Shown here in pieces: positions 39,746 to 41,474 of a DNA stretch of 41,474 nucleotides. Source of the DNA: Candidatus Nomurabacteria bacterium GW2011_GWA1_36_15 (GTDB taxonomy: Bacteria > Patescibacteriota > Minisyncoccia > Phycocordibacterales > UBA9973). The notes beneath the pieces are model-generated. The model ran no database searches. It was not told the DNA's origin and worked only from the letters and a program-made list of their open reading frames with translations. Every line of letters begins with the position of its first letter. Position 1 is the first letter of the stretch. Both the position numbers and the translations under genes were made by a program. Location of the stretch: assembly GCA_000991415.1 (NCBI GenBank), contig LBRM01000008.1, positions 1-41,474 of the forward strand, read 5' to 3'.

Positions 39746-40465
39746 ATGAGAATTGCATTACTTATTTCCGGAGAGGGAACAACAATGGAAACAATCATAA
39801 AAGCTACGCAAAATGATACACTAAAAAACGTAAATCCTGTTTTAGTTATTGCAAGTAAAGAAAACGCTAGTGGTCTGATAAAGGCCAAAAATCTTGGTAT
39901 TTCTGAAAAAAATATTTTAGTTATAAATCCGAAAAATTTTAAAACCGGAGAAGAATTTGGTGAAAAAATAATAAAAGAATGTAAAGAAAGAAACGTTGAT
40001 TTTATTGGTCAATATGGTTGGCTGGTAAAGACACCTGAAAATGTGTGTGAAACGTTTAAAGAAAGAATCATTAACCAGCATCCAGGACCATTGGATAATG
40101 GGAGACCTGATTTTGGCGGAGCTGGTATGTATGGTAAGCGAGTGCATGAAGCGCGGCTTGAATTTGTTCGTCGAACCAACCACGATTTTTGGACAGAAGC
40201 CACAAGTCATCGTGTCACTTCTAAATTTGACGAGGGAACAATCTTAAAAATAAAACGAGTTCCTATATTTCCTGGCGACACAGCAGAAATTTTACAAGCC
40301 CGAATGCTTCCTATAGAACACGAAATTCAGATAGAAATATTAAAAGATTTTTCAGAAGGAAAAGAAAAAGAGTTTTATCGTGATTTATCGCTTATTCGTA
40401 AAGAAGAGGAAAATATTTTAGAGGAATCTAAAGAATTAGCAAAGAAAATGTATCCCAATGGTTAA
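39746..40465 (+). CDS. purN: Phosphoribosylglycinamide formyltransferase (PurN-like)
   Basis: Formylates GAR in the third purine step. The 239 aa show the nucleotide-fold start ALLISGEGTTMETIIKA, then the active-site block INQHPGPLDNG (Asn and His) and KFDEGTILKIKRVPI (catalytic Asp). The central stretch FGGAGMYGKRVHEARLEF differs from the textbook G.hAh.qal pattern, so it is a divergent member. Starts 1 nt after the purF stop; purD starts inside its last codons. Confidence 0.88.
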   Translation: MRIALLISGEGTTMETIIKATQNDTLKNVNPVLVIASKENASGLIKAKNLGISEKNILVINPKNFKTGEEFGEKIIKECKERNVDFIGQYGWLVKTPENVCETFKERIINQHPGPLDNGRPDFGGAGMYGKRVHEARLEFVRRTNHDFWTEATSHRVTSKFDEGTILKIKRVPIFPGDTAEILQARMLPIEHEIQIEILKDFSEGKEKEFYRDLSLIRKEEENILEESKELAKKMYPNG

Positions 40466-41474
40466 TAAACAAAAAATTTTAATAATAGGAAGCGGGGGGC
40501 GAGAGCATGCTATCGGATGGAAAATAGCGCAATCACCAATCTGTGGTAAACTTTATTTTGCCCCCGGTAATGGAGGTACTCTTAATATTGGTGTAAACAT
40601 AGGTATAAAAGCGACAGATATAAAATCTCTCATTACATTTGTGAGAAAAGAAAAAATTGATTTGACTCTGGCTATACCCGATGATCCGCTGGCTCTTGGT
40701 ATTGTAAATGAATTTCAAAAAGAAGGTCTTAGAATTTTTGGACCGACAAAAGAAGCTGCTCAATTAGAGTCTTCTAAATCATTTGCCAAAAATTTTATGC
40801 ACAGACACAATTTACCGACGGCGAAGTTTAAAACTTTTATTGTTTTTAGCGAAGCTTTAAAATATGTAAATACACTGAACTTGCCGATTGTGATTAAAGC
40901 GAGTGGACTTGCTTTTGGTAAAGGAGTAATTATTGCTCAAACTGAAAGAGAGGCTCATGAAGCGTTAGAAAATATTCTAATTAAAAAAATTTTTGCTGAA
41001 GCGGGGAAGGAAGTGGTGATTGAAGAATTTTTAACGGGTCCTGAAATTTCTATTCATGCATTTTCGGACGGTAAAAATTATTCTATTTTCCCAGCTTCCC
41101 AAGATCATAAACGTATAGGGGAAGGAGATACAGGTCCCAATACCGGAGGGATGGGCACTATAGCGCCCCTGCCTTTTGTTGCAGAAGAATTAAAGAAAAA
41201 TATAGAAGAAAATATAATAAAAACTACTTTGGCTGGAATGCTAGAAGAAAAAAATATATTTTCCGGAGTTTTATATCCCGGTCTTATGTTGACTAAAGAT
41301 GGTCCCAAAATCCTTGAATATAATGCGCGTTTTGGGGATCCTGAAACGGAAACTTATATGAGATTGCTTCACACAGATCTATTAGAAATTATAAATGCAT
41401 GTATTGATCAAAATCTTGATAAAATAAAAATAGAATGGAAAAAAGAATCTGCTTGTACTATTATGCTTGCTTCA
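40458..41474 (+). CDS. purD: Phosphoribosylamine--glycine ligase PurD, cut by the window end
   Basis: ATP-grasp enzyme joining glycine to phosphoribosylamine, the step between PurF and PurN. 339 codons are visible and open to the last base. MVNKQKILIIGSGGREHAIG is the typical start, followed by FAPGNGGT, LAIPDDPLALGIVNEF, IFGPTKEAAQLESSKSFAK, PIVIKASGLAFGKGV, DTGPNTGGMGTIAP and LEYNARFGDPETE. The ATG overlaps the purN stop by 8 nt. Together the three genes cover purine steps 1-3. Confidence 0.95.
   Translation, partial: MVNKQKILIIGSGGREHAIGWKIAQSPICGKLYFAPGNGGTLNIGVNIGIKATDIKSLITFVRKEKIDLTLAIPDDPLALGIVNEFQKEGLRIFGPTKEAAQLESSKSFAKNFMHRHNLPTAKFKTFIVFSEALKYVNTLNLPIVIKASGLAFGKGVIIAQTEREAHEALENILIKKIFAEAGKEVVIEEFLTGPEISIHAFSDGKNYSIFPASQDHKRIGEGDTGPNTGGMGTIAPLPFVAEELKKNIEENIIKTTLAGMLEEKNIFSGVLYPGLMLTKDGPKILEYNARFGDPETETYMRLLHTDLLEIINACIDQNLDKIKIEWKKESACTIMLAS

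Overview
The window looks like a contig from a Patescibacteria/CPR bacterium, most likely in the Parcubacteria (inference from gene content and style; no database search was possible). The DNA is AT-rich and tightly packed, with genes on both strands, many 1-8 nt overlaps, and several family members pared down: MurF without its N-terminal domain, RF1 without domain 1, and a PriA-like protein without helicase motifs. TGA acts as a stop (for example gatB, fba-overlapped and rmuC), so the Gracilibacteria/SR1 code does not apply.

Layout. 1-1447 (minus): rpsU-ybeY-ftsA, with ftsA frameshifted and cut by the window edge. 1505-3609: a leader hairpin, then greA-lysS. 3719-4225 (minus): an unknown gene with a good promoter. 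4253-8967: a dcw-type cell-wall cluster (mraZ-rsmH-ftsL-like-ftsI-murF) behind a promoter with an MraZ operator and two DnaA-like boxes. 9009-10186: two tiny membrane proteins on divergent promoters, tRNA-Glu(CTC) and a GreA-C-domain-like protein. 10242-11997 (minus): a DnaQ-like exonuclease and rmuC. 12035-17630: yqeY, dedA, MYG1, obgE, gatB and class I aldolase. 17712-23627: an FAD oxidase, rplY, a coiled-coil lytic transglycosylase, rpmE, short prfA, a small unknown and an RRM protein with a long leader. 23677-30541: tRNA-Ile followed by a complete-looking F-ATPase operon (atpZ-B-E-F-H-A-G-D-C) whose c-subunit gene is interrupted. 30543-33505: rsmI (+), then two minus-strand genes, a small ORF and a PriA-like gene. 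33543-37998: mreB, holB, frr, rseP, ddl. 38040-41474: rpmG, tRNA-Trp and purF-purN-purD (purD runs off the end).

Three themes go beyond ordinary annotation. (1) A family of palindromic elements has a conserved core of about 47 nt (GCCTTCGCCCTC ... GGACCCACGAC) held between long, near-perfect arms whose sequence differs at each locus. One copy sits in frame inside the FAD oxidase, one forms the 5' UTR of yqeY, and a diverged one lies in holB. Smaller GGCGGG-ended palindromes occur in lysS and rsmH and at the end of rmuC. (2) Many genes look leaderless: a -10 box, often with an extended TGN, lies exactly 6-7 nt before the start codon (greA, rplY, the transglycosylase gene, mreB, priA, frr, rpmG, and possibly gatB and dnaQ). 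Two further genes, atpZ and purF, begin 1-3 nt after the 3' end of a tRNA, so tRNA processing itself would create their 5' ends. (3) Two genes that are normally essential, atpE and ftsA, lose their reading frame or key codons exactly at a short perfect palindrome.

There is no stretch over 300 bases without a gene, no CRISPR array, no rRNA, no insertion sequence and no prophage gene.
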